Source of the DNA: Mansonella perstans
Taxonomy: Eukaryota > Nematoda > Chromadorea > Rhabditida > Onchocercidae
DNA: 64,000 nucleotides
NCBI GenBank assembly: GCA_037074765.1
Contig: JBAMDO010000108.1
Coordinates: forward strand, 1 to 64,000
Reading direction: 5' to 3'
Below the pieces are notes generated by a model that saw only the letters and a list, made by a program, of their open reading frames with translations, did no database searches and had not been told where the DNA came from. Of this stretch, positions 13,717-25,606 are shown one piece after another. Both the position numbers and the translations under genes were made by a program. How positions within the stretch are numbered: position 1 is the stretch's first letter; each line of letters starts with the position of its first letter.

Positions 13717-13734
13717 GGTTTAATTACCCAAGTT
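13717..13734 (+). promoter_or_regulatory. SL1 spliced-leader-like sequence inside the left LTR-like arm
   Basis: GGTTTAATTACCCAAGTT is identical to the first 18 of the 22 nt of the nematode SL1 leader, which then continues TGAG while this copy reads AGTT. It follows directly after AATAAA, and an ATG occurs 7 nt after the match (13,742), like the 5' end of a trans-spliced mRNA. The right arm carries a mutated counterpart (attacccaagtt on the - strand near 13,981-13,996). There is no SL RNA gene body or splice donor after it, so it is not a functional SL RNA gene. Confidence 0.7.
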
Positions 13735-13802
13735 AGTTAGGATGCCAATCATAATCGTCAAAAAAGAGTTCTTTAAATTTGTGTCGCAAAAAAAATTTTT
13801 AG

Positions 13803-13970
13803 TTGGACATTTCAATCGAGGACCTCCCCAACCTTGTTAGTAACATCAAACAAGCTGGAAAAATATTGGCTGACATCGATCTCTCGCAAGAATTTCGCGA
13901 CAAATACAAATATTGGAGGTCCTCGACGTGCGACACAAATTTAAAAAACTCTTTCGGGGATTATGGTTGA
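13803..13970 (+). pseudogene. Gag-like coding fragment between the inverted arms
   Basis: A 55-codon open frame sits between the arms and has ordinary protein composition (…LVSNIKQAGKILADIDLSQE…). It has no ATG: the frame follows a TAG and starts TTG GAC ATT. The last third runs into the right arm and is not original coding sequence. Position just inside an LTR suggests the amino end of gag, but I see no domain that identifies it. Confidence 0.35.
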
Positions 13971-14244
13971 CATTTTAATTAACTTGGGTAATTTAACTTT
14001 ATTAGAACGTACTGGCGAATCACTGAGTATGAGAATGTACAATGTACGAATATACGAATGTACGAAAGGTGCAGTTTGACGCTGTTGCTATACAAAGGGT
14101 GTGAATTTAAATATCAACAAAGAACATGGAAATAAATCCAAAAATGTAACTTTAGTTAAATACCTTACAGTGTTATTAACATTTATTTACAATTTAATTT
14201 ACTGAGTTATTGAAAGTTTCGCGTTATGAAATTCGCAACAACTT

Positions 14245-14765
14245 TTGTCATTATTACTATCATAAGATATTATCATGTGATACTGCTATCATGAAATACT
14301 ACTATCATAAGATACTGCTTAAGATATTACTATCATAAGATACTGCTTAAGATATTACTATCATAAGATGCTACTTCCATAAGGTATTGCTATCATAAGA
14401 TAATACTATCCTAAGATATTGTCATAAAATATACCTTTACACTATTATGATATTATTATCATAAGCTCTAATATTATTAAGATAGTACAATGATAAGATA
14501 TTACTATGTGATCTATTATTATGTGATATTACTATCACAAGAAACATTAATGTAATGCTATTATCATGAGATACTACCATCACATGATGCTGCTATATGA
14601 CACTACTATTACGAGATACTGTTATCATTTGATACTACTGTATGATATTTGATATTACGATCACAAGACAGTAATATATGATCTTCTATTATATGATGCT
14701 ACTATCACAACATACTACCATCATGTGATATAATAATATGATACTGTAATCATAAGATATTTTGA
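14245..14765. repeat. Degenerate array of a CTATCATAAGATA-like motif
   Basis: About 520 bp of loosely repeated tactatcataagatactgct and tgatattactatcac variants with a period near 20-25 bp, starting at the edge of the inverted LTR-like unit. Nothing coding. Confidence 0.6.
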
Positions 14766-15057
14766 GACGATTAAAAAATGTGTCATGCTTTAATCGAATT
14801 TAAAATGGGAATGCAATAGGGATACAGTGATTTCAGTAAAATGTAAAATTCAATTTAAATGTAAAATTTTTATTTGTCCTATAAAGGAAATCAAATTTAG
14901 TACAAGAAGAAAAAAAAACAACCACAATAACTTGATAACTAAATCATATATATTATTGTCGTAACAATTTTAAAAATATCAAATTTTTTAAGAAAACTTT
15001 TTCTCTCTTCTTCCAATCCAACTATATTAAGCAAAAAATGAAATTGTTTTTATATTC

Positions 15058-15540
15058 AAATTGATTGTGTTTACAGAAGAATGAAAACGTTTACATTTAA
15101 ATTGAATTTTCATAGCACAATACGTTTGTTGTCCTTTGAAAGGTCAAATTTTGAAATACAGATCACTAACAGAGATAGAGATGACAATTTCTAATGTCAA
15201 ATTTTGAAATACAGATCACTGACAGAGATATAGATGACAATTTCTATTTCTCTCAAAAATATGATGTATTTTCAACGGATGAAAATAAAAAAGATTTTGT
15301 TTAAAGAGGAATGGAAATTTTTACACTTAAATTGAATTTTCAAAATTGCAATTTTTTACAACACACTATAAGTATGTATTTCCTTTCAAAGGTCAAACTT
15401 TGAAATAAAGATCAAAGAAAGAGCGAGAGAGAATTGTAAGTTTTTTATAAAATAATTGTTTTACAACAACTATATTTATGTCGTCTTTTGTCAAAATTTT
15501 GAAATAAAGATTAAAACAAGCGAGAGAGAGAGAGAGAGAT
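15058..15540. repeat. Direct repeats containing a GGTCAAATTTTGAAATA core
   Basis: A block of aaattgaattttca, then cctttNaaaggtcaaa and ttttgaaatacagatcac, appears near 15,100, 15,350 and (partly) 15,480. Within it a ~47-bp unit (caaattttgaaatacagatc … agatgacaatttcta) is tandemly doubled at 15,148-15,243. The block ends in an agagagag run. Confidence 0.55.
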
Positions 15541-16099
15541 GACATTTTTCTCTTTAAATAAAACTAATTTAACCCATCTTTCTTCATTTTTTTCAATAAT
15601 TCTAATTTACCTATCGCTTATTATTATTTTTTTGCCATCATTACCACTATCAACAATCAAAATAAATAAAAAATATATAATTTTTTAAAATTTAAAAGTA
15701 TCAGAAAGGAAGGAGTTATGGCAAGAAAATTGGTGTATAAATTTTGAAAGGTATATTTTAGTCAAATAATTAAAAAAGCTCTCCTGTCACTTTCTATTGC
15801 ACTACTGGTTAATGGCACAACATTATGCAAAATTTATTTCTTTTTTTTATTACAGCTTTTTCCAATCATTTCTCACTTACCATTTTAACAACAACAAAAT
15901 CATCACCATCATCATTATCATCGATATAAATCATTCCAAAATTACCAACTTATTCACCAATACCATCAAAGTAACCATACCACATACTTATTTCAAAAAA
16001 AAAAACTTTTCGTCAAGACATACTCTAACAAATATCATTGTGCATTTGTCACATATGTCACTATCATTCATTGTGGTAGCAAGTCTTTCTCATGTTTAA

Positions 16100-19000
16100 T
16101 AAGAATGAATGTCAAAAAAAGAAACAAAAATACAATTTAATGGACGAGTGAGTGACACGAATAAAATTGGAAAATAATTAATTCAAATATTTAAATAGAA
16201 TCATTCAAGAATTTAAATAAATTTATAGCAGCAGGAATTTTTCCTATTTTCCAGAATGAAATGTTTTGTATGAAATTTCAATTTGTTAATTTAGTACTAA
16301 CTGTCTAACTTCGCCTACTAATTTAAATTTTTTTCCATTTTATGAAATTTTCAAATAATAAATCAAAATAATTGTAATATTTACTGAATAATAAATGAAC
16401 CAATCCGCTAATATTTTTTGCGGAAAATTATTCCGAATAAAAAGTTTAATATAATTTACAAAAAATTATTGTATAAAAAAAGAACTATAGTATCCAAAAA
16501 AATCTAATATAGCAAAAATTTTTGCATCAAAAAAAAGTGAAATAGGTAATTAATGTATGCAAAATTAGTATTAACAACGATAATATTTTAAAAATCTTAA
16601 TTGTGAAAAATTCAAATGAAATTTATTGTAAATTAAATAAAATTTGAAATTTGATACCATTTTATCATCAGCCTTTGAAATATGAAATTTCGCTTCGAAA
16701 GGAATTTTATGTAGAATTATTTTCAAGTACATTTTTAAGTACATTTTGTAAAAATGCGATTTACAACGATTAACAAAATGATTGAGAGAAATTTGAATGA
16801 TGAAAGTACAATGTAGAAATCTTTCAGCAATTAAAAAATTAATCAATCAATTCATTATTCATCAGATTCAAGATAATAAATCAAGATGAAAAAGAAGTTG
16901 AAGTTATTTTAATTCATTATCATTATCAAATCAATTGAATTTTCAAGTGTTATTCCTTGTATATGCCAAACATGTCATGGATTATTTTCAAGATGTTATT
17001 TGCAAAGAAGAAAAACAAATGATAAATCAGTGATTAAGAATCTTGGCCTTTATTTACTTATATTAAAACCTTTATAAGCTCATAGGGTTTTTTTACTTCT
17101 TCTCAATGCTAATATCTAAAATGGCAATTCAAGCGTTTCACTGCAGTTCGAAATATTATCCGAATATTTTGATTCCTAAAAGACAAATTGAGTTGATTGC
17201 AAATTTTTAGAGAAAAAAATTATTCATCAGTTTTTCACTTTAATCCAATAAGTATGGAATATTTTGAGAGAAAAATTCCAAATTTAAGAAATTTGTATGT
17301 AAAAAAAACGGAAAAATGCAAAAAAGTTAAATTTCAAAACGATTAGTGATAAAAAATTGATTTACTTCAAAAAAAAAATACAAAAAAACATAATTATATT
17401 TTAGTCAATTCCCTAATGGTATTATTGTAATTGTTATGATTTTTTTCCAATCATACCTGTCTACCTAATCTGCATATTTTTAATTTTAATTTTAAATCGT
17501 AATCGTTCTTTTCACTTCTCAAAATTGTTTAAACCAATTTTTTTTTTGTCTTTGTACTTATCGCTTTTTTGAATTTCTAGAGCAATAAATATGGTCTTTC
17601 AGCACATTTACTACATTAACGTTTTTTGTAATCGATCAAAATTCCAGAACTTTTTGTAAAACAGCCTAATTTGGTAAAATTTGGAACGTTCAAAAAAAAA
17701 TTGCATATTTTTTCAAAATTCAAATAAAACAATTATTCAGTAATTATTTGCAAAAAAGAAAAAAAGATGTGTATTTCAATAATTATCATCGAAGCTTAAT
17801 TAATAAATGTTGATTAGCAAATCACTAAGTTTTGAATTGATGAATATTAATTAATAAATCATTAAATTTTTTTCCTATTTTCTTCCTGAAGCAAAAATGT
17901 TCGTTTTTTTCCTAAAATTACAATTTATTTGTTAATCAATAAATTTTAATTACATTCCGATTTTCATGCTGAAAGAGAATTATTTATTTTGTGAATTAAA
18001 AAAAAAGGAATTCTCACTTTATTTTCTTTCGAATTTTTAATCTTTTGTTAAAAATTATTTCAGTGATAAAAAGTTCGTATTGTACTTTGCCTAATACCAA
18101 ACTCAAATCGGGTGCCTCTGGTTCATTCATTTTAAACAGTGATTTGGTTCCAAAATCAAAATAAAAAAAAAAAAAAGAAACAGAAAAAAAGAAGGTGCAG
18201 CTGAAATTTTTATATATACAGTGACGAAGGTGTAGCAAAAAGTTTTCTCTAAAATTTCCTAAGAAATTCAGCATTATGTTTTTTTTACTCACATTAACTA
18301 ATTTTAAAATTTCCGATTATATCTTTCAACAAGTTGGAACTTTTTTATTAATTAGCATTTTTTTGTTTTAATTTTTTTAATTGGCAAATTTTATAGAAGA
18401 AATTCGGAAATTTTTCAGTGTTTCAATTTTTTTTTGTTTAATTTTTTTAACTAGTAAATTCCTAGAAGGAATTCGAAAAGTTTTCAATTAAATAAAATTA
18501 ATTTTATTCGCGTTTTTTCTCATTTACAAATTTAATTCCTGAAAATTCTTACCAAAAAAAAAAAAAAAAAAAAAAATTACACTCAACAAATATTTTTATC
18601 AAAATGAAACAAAAAAAAAACATGAATGGATCAAGAATGGATTACAAATGTAAATGATGTTTTTGGATGACTTATGCCTGTTAATGCGCAAAAGGAAATT
18701 TTGGAAAAATAACCCAAAACTGGTTAGTGTTTACGTAGAAGAAGAGAAACAATTTTCGATAGATTATTAAAGGTGAAGAAAGTTTTTAATAATCTAATAA
18801 TGATGCATAAATTGTTAGCAATAGAACAGAATGTAATGCATGTGTTGCATGTATGCATGCATAAATACATATGTTTACAAATTATTACTGAATAAATTAT
18901 ATTTACGCATTTCAAACGTTTTTAATTGGTCATTGTGCATTGAATAAAATTAATTGTAATTGCTAAGATATTCATTTTCAGCATTTCAACATTTTAAGTG

Positions 19001-19330
19001 TTTACATATAATTTTCATTTGCAAAGATTAAAGATTACAATTTTTTCTATTCATCTCATAAAATATGCAATATATAAAGTAATTAATTGTTAATTTAATA
19101 TATAAAATGTAAACTAGTCAAAATTTTCACTTTTATTTATGAGCTTTATTGTTAATTTTTTAATTAATTAATGAACGAATAGATTGCTAATTACAGGTCA
19201 TTAAGGGTATGAAAAATGTGCTGTAGTAAACGTTAGTTGAGAAATAAACTGTAGAAAATGTTAATAACAGAAATTTTCAACCAATTAGATAGTCAGCAAT
19301 ATTTTAATTATTTGTAACTTTATTTTAAAC
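16100..19330. other. AT-rich region, no firm gene
   Basis: No exon with paired splice sites is evident. One - strand segment at 18,130-18,018 has a good ATG context and a donor-like gtgaga (MNEPEAPDLSLVLGKVQYEL…), with an acceptor (aaaatttcag) about 70 bp upstream. It is recorded as a weak first-exon candidate. Confidence 0.4.
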
Positions 19331-19376
19331 AACAAAATTATGCCAATACCGAAAATATCAATACTGTCATCAATGC

Positions 19377-19517
19377 ATGACATTTGAGAACGGACGAAAG
19401 ATTAAAATTTTACTTTCTCCACAAGAATGTTGGACAGAAGAACAAAGTGATAATTTTATCAAAAAATTGGAAAAGCGAATTACCAATGTAATTAAGTTAT
19501 TCAAAACCTTCTCCTAA
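19377..19517 (+). other. Open reading frame of ordinary composition, unknown
   Basis: ATG at 19,377 opens 46 codons (…ILLSPQECWTEEQSDNF…) with mixed charged and aromatic residues rather than low-complexity peptide. The frame is open upstream of the ATG to about 19,335. A reasonable donor (ccaat|gtaatt) falls at about 19,488, so it could be an exon. No acceptor is convincing and no homolog is recognised. Chance ORFs of this length are common here. Confidence 0.2.
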
Positions 19518-19734
19518 TCTTTAATTAAACTTTAAATATTAACGATTCGTGTTAATCAACAATCCTCTATAATTGAACATTTGCGAACACTAATTAGTGA
19601 ATCAATTAAGTTTAAATATCTCTTGGTTTATCTTTGGTTTAACTAAGTTTAACTAAAAAGTATTTTAATCATAATTTATTAGACCAATGAAGAAATAAAC
19701 AAATTTCCAGGATTTTAAAAATTGTTTACTTCAG

Positions 19735-21680
19735 CAATAATTGTCAACCGGTTAGGGAGGCAAAAATTAAAATATGGATTGCGAAGTGAGCGACACGCTA
19801 AATAGTAAAACAGGTAGGAAATGTAATTTTTTTTAACTAATATGTTAAAAGTTTTGATTTGAATTTCATTTATAAATTTATAACATTTATTTGGATCATA
19901 TGATCCTTGTAAAAAATAAAAAAAGAATCCAAAGTGGTCATTAATCAAGATAGTTTTTTTAAGCTAAAAGAATAAGAAATTAATGTGACAAAATATTGCC
20001 ACAAGCGGTATGAGAAGCAATATTTGTAGGTTGTGAAAGATGTAATTGCTGATATATTTTCCGTAGATGCAAGGGACAAATTTAGGTCAATTCATTTCCA
20101 GATAATGAACGATATAATAACTATCGACTATCGCATAATAACTGTACCTTAGGGAATAATGAAAAACGATTAGGGAAAATGATATGATCCGGAATGACAA
20201 TGAAACAAATTTTAGGATCATTCAGTAAATAAATGCAATTTCAGAAGCCTCTCCATATTATCAGTGATATCGCTGTTTTTCTTGTTTATTCTTGTGACAC
20301 TGATAGCACTGCTTGTTTTTGCATTTATCAATCGCTTATCACTGTTACAACCATAATTTAATGACTTAAATAAAAAATTCACAGTGCTTCTTTCTCAATT
20401 ATTCATTATTGTAGAAAAATTTTAGTAACTTCATATTACTAATTATTGTTTAAGTAATGTGAAATTAGCTAAGTTAATTCTCAACAATTTTTGTTTGACT
20501 TCTTGAATTTTTAATTTAAAGAATTTAAAGAAATTTTTTTTTGAGAAAAATATCACTTTGATAAAATGGATGGCAATAACTCTATTGTAAAATTATGTAA
20601 TTTGAACTTTAATTGATAGTTGCATTCTGAAAATTGATGAAAAAATTTTTAAAATAATTGAAGAGTTTAAATGATTGAAAAATTAAACTTTAATTTCAAG
20701 CATTAAAAAAGAAGCCTGTTGAGAAAGTAGTCCGCGAACATTGTTGTTTTCTTCATAACATTAAACATCTTTTAATATTTTGATAAGTTCGATTAATCAC
20801 TCTAATTATCACTTATCATACAATCATTCACTTTATTCACCTACCATTCTTTTCTCCTCTTTCGTTTCTGCCAAAAAATCCTTAATGGAAACAATTTTTG
20901 GCCTTAACTGATTGCTAATTTAAATTCTAAACGATATAATGTTTATGATTCAATAATGTCAAAACTAGCTAAGTGAGTGTTTTGTTAAAAATAACCAGAA
21001 GTTATTATGTTATTATCTAATCTAGGCATGCATGATTATTTTCATAGATTTCAGCACCAATTAACATAGGCCTACATAAGCCATATTCGTTCTTTCCAGA
21101 ACTGCATGCTTACTTCTTGCTCGAATTTTAATTTTTGAGAAAATTCCTAATCTTCAAGCATGAAATTGAACATTCTTATGTTATTTGTAAGTTAATCTCA
21201 GTGATATAATTAAAAATGATTACAATTAACTAAATCAAAGCATTGCATAAATTGCTGTTAAGATTCAGAATTAACAAAATGTTCAATTCAAAATCGATTG
21301 AAAATGATTCAAAATTCAATATTTTTTCACATCATTTTCATCTTAAAATTGTTAAAACTTTAAAAAAATAATAAAAAATTATTGGACTTATTAATTTAAA
21401 TGATAAAAATTAATTGAATAGGTGAATGAAACCTTCTTTCTTATCACTGGCCTCATTTTATTGTCTTATCAAATAAATCTTATTAACCATCAATATCAAT
21501 AGCAGCATTAAAATGACTATTATTTCAGCAAAAGATCGATCGTATATGATGATGGAGTAAAGAGGTCGAGAGAAATTTTATATTATCCTACGGGCCATTA
21601 TAATCAGCAAGATATAAATCGATGATGGAAACCGATAGTGGAAATGGAAATTAAATTCATCTAAAATGGAGGGTAATAAA
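19735..21680 (+). CDS. Possible small spliced gene, ~51 aa product, unknown function
   Basis: A phase-consistent model can be read on the + strand. Exon 1 (19,735-19,813) follows a strong acceptor, tttacttcag, has a short leader and an ATG at 19,774 (MDCEVSDTLNSKT…), and ends at cag|gtagga. Exon 2 (20,067-20,085) follows ttttccgtag and ends at ttag|gtcaat. The last exon (21,529-21,625) follows tattatttcag and reads …VKRSREILYYPTGHYNQQD… to TGA. An AATAAA lies at 21,675-21,680. The acceptor at 19,734 with no obvious upstream exon suggests SL trans-splicing. Read-through of exon 2 would give a 41-aa product ending at 20,152, also with an AATAAA (20,228). I do not recognise the protein. Sure of the splice signals, unsure of the gene. 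Confidence 0.35.
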
Positions 21681-22519
21681 GTTTAACTAATTAATGGAGA
21701 AGAAAGATTCTTAACACAAGACTTTTATTTAAGTGGAAATTCACTTACTTTTTGCAATATTTTATTTCACAAATTCTAAAGGGATGAATACTGTTGGGAA
21801 ATTAAATATAAGTAAAATTAAAAATTGCTGTAAAAATAGATTGAATGTAAATAATATCAAACTTCCGGAATAATTTTCCGGAAAAAATATTGTCGATTTG
21901 TTCATTTATCATCCACTAAATGTTAAAAGTTATTTTGAAAAAATAGAAAGAAAGTTAAATTAATAGGCGAAGATTATACAATGAGCACTAATTAACAAAT
22001 TGAAATTTCATACAATACATTTTATTCCAGAAAACACGAAAGTTGCTGCTATTTTAAACTTAATTAAATTTTTAAACGATTCTATTCAAATATTTGAGTT
22101 AATTATTCGTATCATTCATTCTTCCACCAAATCACCTGTAGTTTTCAGATAGTTAATAGAAGGTAAAAAGAAATAAAAGATATAACAACTAATTTTTTTT
22201 TGTTGATTCATTCGGATACTCTAATTATTTCAAGTTTTTCAATCCGTAAATACACTAAATTAACTTTTTTCACAACTGCTCAAATTTCATTCGATATTTT
22301 CCTCATTTCGTTAAATTATCGAAGTTTAGAATTGAAAGGAAAATTATTATTTCAAACTGGTTACTGCAATTTGTAAAAGAAATTGATTTGAAAAAACTGT
22401 TTTTTAACCATCGATTTTATATTTAATATTGTCTAAATTTAAAGCAATCATTTTGCGCTTATAAATTTAGTTAATGACGATAATAGTTCATTTTTACCAG
22501 AATTAAATAAAAATTTCGA

Positions 22520-22870
22520 AATTAAATACAAATTAAGAAGTCAGGATTAATTGCAACGTTGAGTAAGAAATTCGGATTGATTAAGAAATTAAATAAAAAA
22601 TAATAAGGACTAATTGCAAAACCATGTAATTGGTAATTAATGAGTTTAAAATAGTAATTCTCAGTTTGTGATCAGTCTCAAAGCTTAAGAAATTAGGATT
22701 CATTACAAAGTTAAATGAATTTATTACGAAGGACTAATTATGTGAAATTAGGATTACTTGCACAGTTAAGTAAAAAATTGGCAATAATTATAGAGCTGAC
22801 TGAAAAAAATTGATGTAAATTGCAAATTAAATAAGAAAAAATTGAATTAATTATAGACATATTCGAATAA
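22520..22870. repeat. Degenerate repeat of an AAATTAGGATTAATTGCAAA-like motif
   Basis: Several spaced variants of aagaaattaggattaattgc followed by aaagttaaat occur over 350 bp. Copies are very diverged. No coding signal. Confidence 0.4.
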
Positions 22871-24558
22871 TACTGAAAGTTCAATTGGAAATTTGCTGTA
22901 CATTTCAATTTTCAAGAAAAAGATTCCAAAGAATCTTGCAATACTTTTGAACTATTTGTCATTTGCATTTGAATAAAAAAATCAATAAAAAAGCGATGAT
23001 GACCTTAAATATTTCCTTAAATATTCACCTTAAATATTTTCTTTTATTCTGCCGCATTCAATTCATTTCTTGACATCAATTATCAAAAAAAGTAATTGTA
23101 TACTAGTCCAATTATTTCGATTTATTGCACTTTTTTTTCTTTGCTTCTGTGCTATACAATTATTATCAAAAAAGACTGCAGTTGTAATTTATTTGTCAAT
23201 TTACATTTACCTATGACAAATAATAGTGTGACCTGTATATTACAAAGGAGCAATAAGGAACAATGGACAAAGAAAAAGAAATACTTTCAAACTTCGATGT
23301 TTTTTTGTCTAAAAAATTGTTTGGAGCACAATCAAAATTTACGGTAAAAAGCTGCAATGATTGCATTGAACCATTAAATGCAAAGGAATACATTATTTGG
23401 GAATCCTATAAAACATGTTTTCGTCAGTGAATTGTAAACCCGACATGTACGCACGTACTATTTTAGGTCTTTTTTTTGAGAGAAAAAAAATTTTGTTCTT
23501 TCAGAAAGCTTTGAAGCATTGATTTATATAAATTCGATAACTGAAAATATAATTCAATAGAATTCTACTTAAAAACTAATAAAAATTCAATATTGAAGTT
23601 ATTAAATATTTTTAAAGATTAGTAGTGATTTCCATTTTTTTCTGGATTCGAAAAATTGCCATCTTTGTATGTATCAAAAAATATTACTCGCATCCAAGAA
23701 CTGATTTCAAAGTAAATATCAAAATGTTAACAATTGAGCAATTAATGAAAGGTTAATGTATAACTTTCCATTTAATTGAAATGATGATGCCTGTACCTTT
23801 GAAACATATGCTACAGCGGTTTTCAAAAAGTTTTTTTAAATTTTCGAATTTTCAAAATCTTTCAAACTTAAAGCTTTTCGCAATTTTGCAAGAAATCAAA
23901 AAAATTTCAATTATCAATATATCTGATTTAAAATTTTATCTATTTTTATCTGCTCGATAAATTTCGATATTTTCACGAAGAAAAAATCTATTTAATAACT
24001 ATAATACTAAATAAATTAGTGATTTCTAAATTTTGTAAGCAGATGCACCAATGATAGTTGTATGTGAATAATTAAAGCAATTTACAAAGCATAAATTTAC
24101 ATCTTTGTTTTTTAAGAAATTACTAATTTATCTGATAACTAAAAATTTGAAATGTTATTTTACAACATATTCTTGAATATGATTTATTTTTTTGCAGAAT
24201 TCCTTGAAGTGGACAGTTTGTCTAAGTTACAGACGAAAATCATTTCTGTTGTTGATAAAATTAATCAAGAAACGATTTGATAAATATTTCGAATGATCAA
24301 TGAGAAGTTCTAACTCCGAGGTGTTATTTAAATTCGTTTGATAATGAAGGATGATTCAGAGTTCATTAAAATTGCATTGCTATAAATGGGGAGTGGTAAT
24401 TGATAATTTTTGTCAAGAAAAGTGAAATAAAAAATCATCCAGTATTTCGAGAAGTGGAAAATGTAGGAGAATTTATTCCAGAAATATGATTGTCTGACTT
24501 CATAGATATTAATTAGGAAAGAATATTGTATATGACTGATCAAACTATTCCTTCCTCC

Positions 24559-24594
24559 ACTGACGAAGTCTTGCAGTTGAGCCTAAGGAAACAA
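24559..24594 (+). other. Degenerate hammerhead-ribozyme-like motif
   Basis: CTGACGA, then a short near-self-complementary segment (agtcttgcagttgagcct), then GGAAAC. This resembles the CUGANGA…GAAA core of hammerhead motifs carried by some retroelements, but stem II has a mismatch and extra bases intervene before GAAA, so it is probably inactive. It may mark an old element end next to the BEL/Pao insertion. Confidence 0.25.
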
Positions 24595-24789
24595 ACATTT
24601 TAAGGCATTTATTGCCCAAATTCAAAATCTAATAAAAGAACAAGTTAAAATTGGAGGTAAAATCAACAGCATGAATTAAATCTAGGCACGCTTTAAAGAT
24701 AATGAAGAGTAAAAAAAGATATAAAATGATAAAAAGCTTTTGGATAAATATCACCTTTTATATCAGAAATAAGTGGGTTTGGTTTATTC

Positions 24790-25030
24790 CAGATATAGTA
24801 TTACTTCTGGACATCAAGTAGAAGATGACTTTTCAATTTTTCTTGACAATCGCATATAGGATGTTAAAGACCAAGGATATTTTGATATGAATTGGCTAGA
24901 TTATAAGGGAAAGGTTCCTTACATGTGCCAACGATGTGCAATTTTGGATAAAGGATTTATCAAATCAGTTGTTTCACAAGCATTTTAATTTGAAATAATT
25001 GATTAGAAGAAATTTCATTGTGACACTTGC
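24790..25030. repeat. Copy of the retrotransposon's 3' internal end, outside the left LTR
   Basis: This block matches about 25,690-25,900 inside the element: both have ttttcctgacaat/ttcttgacaat, tatataggatNttaaagacca, a gcaattttNga segment and tcacaagcattttaatttga in the same order. It lies beyond the left LTR, where flanking host DNA would be expected. Confidence 0.6.
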
Positions 25031-25129
25031 AGTTTTTCCGACAATTTCTGTAAGCATACCAAAAAATTTCTGTAAGCATACCATATGATGTAAAAAGTAA
25101 TCGGTCAGACTTATCCATAGAAGCATTTG

Positions 25130-25606
25130 CAACTATAATTTATGATTGAGGATGTAAGAGTTCCTATCCAATGTTAAAACTAGTATATTATTATTGTTAT
25201 TGATAATACTAAGAATGTATTTTGTTTTGTTGGTAACACTGAAATGCATCGGAATCGCGATGCAAACATAACACAAACTGATGAGAAGTAAATAATTAAT
25301 TTAATTAAACTAGATATTTAATTAATGTAACTATTATTGTGTGCTAGAAATTATGATGCTAATTTTTTATTTTTGTCAGTCCATTGTAATATTGAAGAAA
25401 ACGGAGAAAGAGTGAGACATCTTCATTGCATTGTCCGAAGTAATTATAAAGTTTTAGTGCTTAGCCAAATTAAAATTAAGTTTTAAAATTTGGCTGGACT
25501 CTTCAAAAAGCAAAAAAAAAAAGTTAAAAAAGTGTACCGTCATGATTTGATTGTTCTATGCTGAATTGCAGAGTTAGCACAGCAATGAAAAGTGAGTAAA
25601 TGGAAT
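25130..25606 (-). repeat. Left (3') LTR of the BEL/Pao element
   Basis: It aligns with 30,280-30,742 along its length, sharing for example taattaatgtaactattatt and gtgtgctagaaattatgatg. The final ~80 bp (aaaaagtgtaccgtcatgat…) also align. Many substitutions and a few indels separate the two. Confidence 0.85.

Larger units (their letters stand above)
13142..14240. mobile_element. Inverted pair of LTR-like arms (decayed retroelement, foldback arrangement)
   Basis: The left arm starts TGTCGCGAATTTCATAACG and the right end is its inverse (…gttatgaaattcgcaaca), so the unit begins TG and ends CA. The left arm is about 13,142-13,788 and ends …aaatttgtgtcgca. The right arm is about 13,929-14,240 in reverse orientation. 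The arms match closely over their shared parts, but about 335 bp of the left arm (about 13,310-13,645) is absent from the right. The left arm holds a TATATATA (13,626-13,633) and an AATAAA (13,711-13,716) at LTR-like spacing. I see no clear target-site duplication. A long-TIR DNA transposon is the alternative; the TATA/AATAAA layout and the gag-like centre favour LTR origin. Confidence 0.65.

Noticed and set aside
16571..16846. 91-codon - strand ORF
   Set aside because: Begins with TTG, no splice sites; several frames of this length are expected by chance at this composition.
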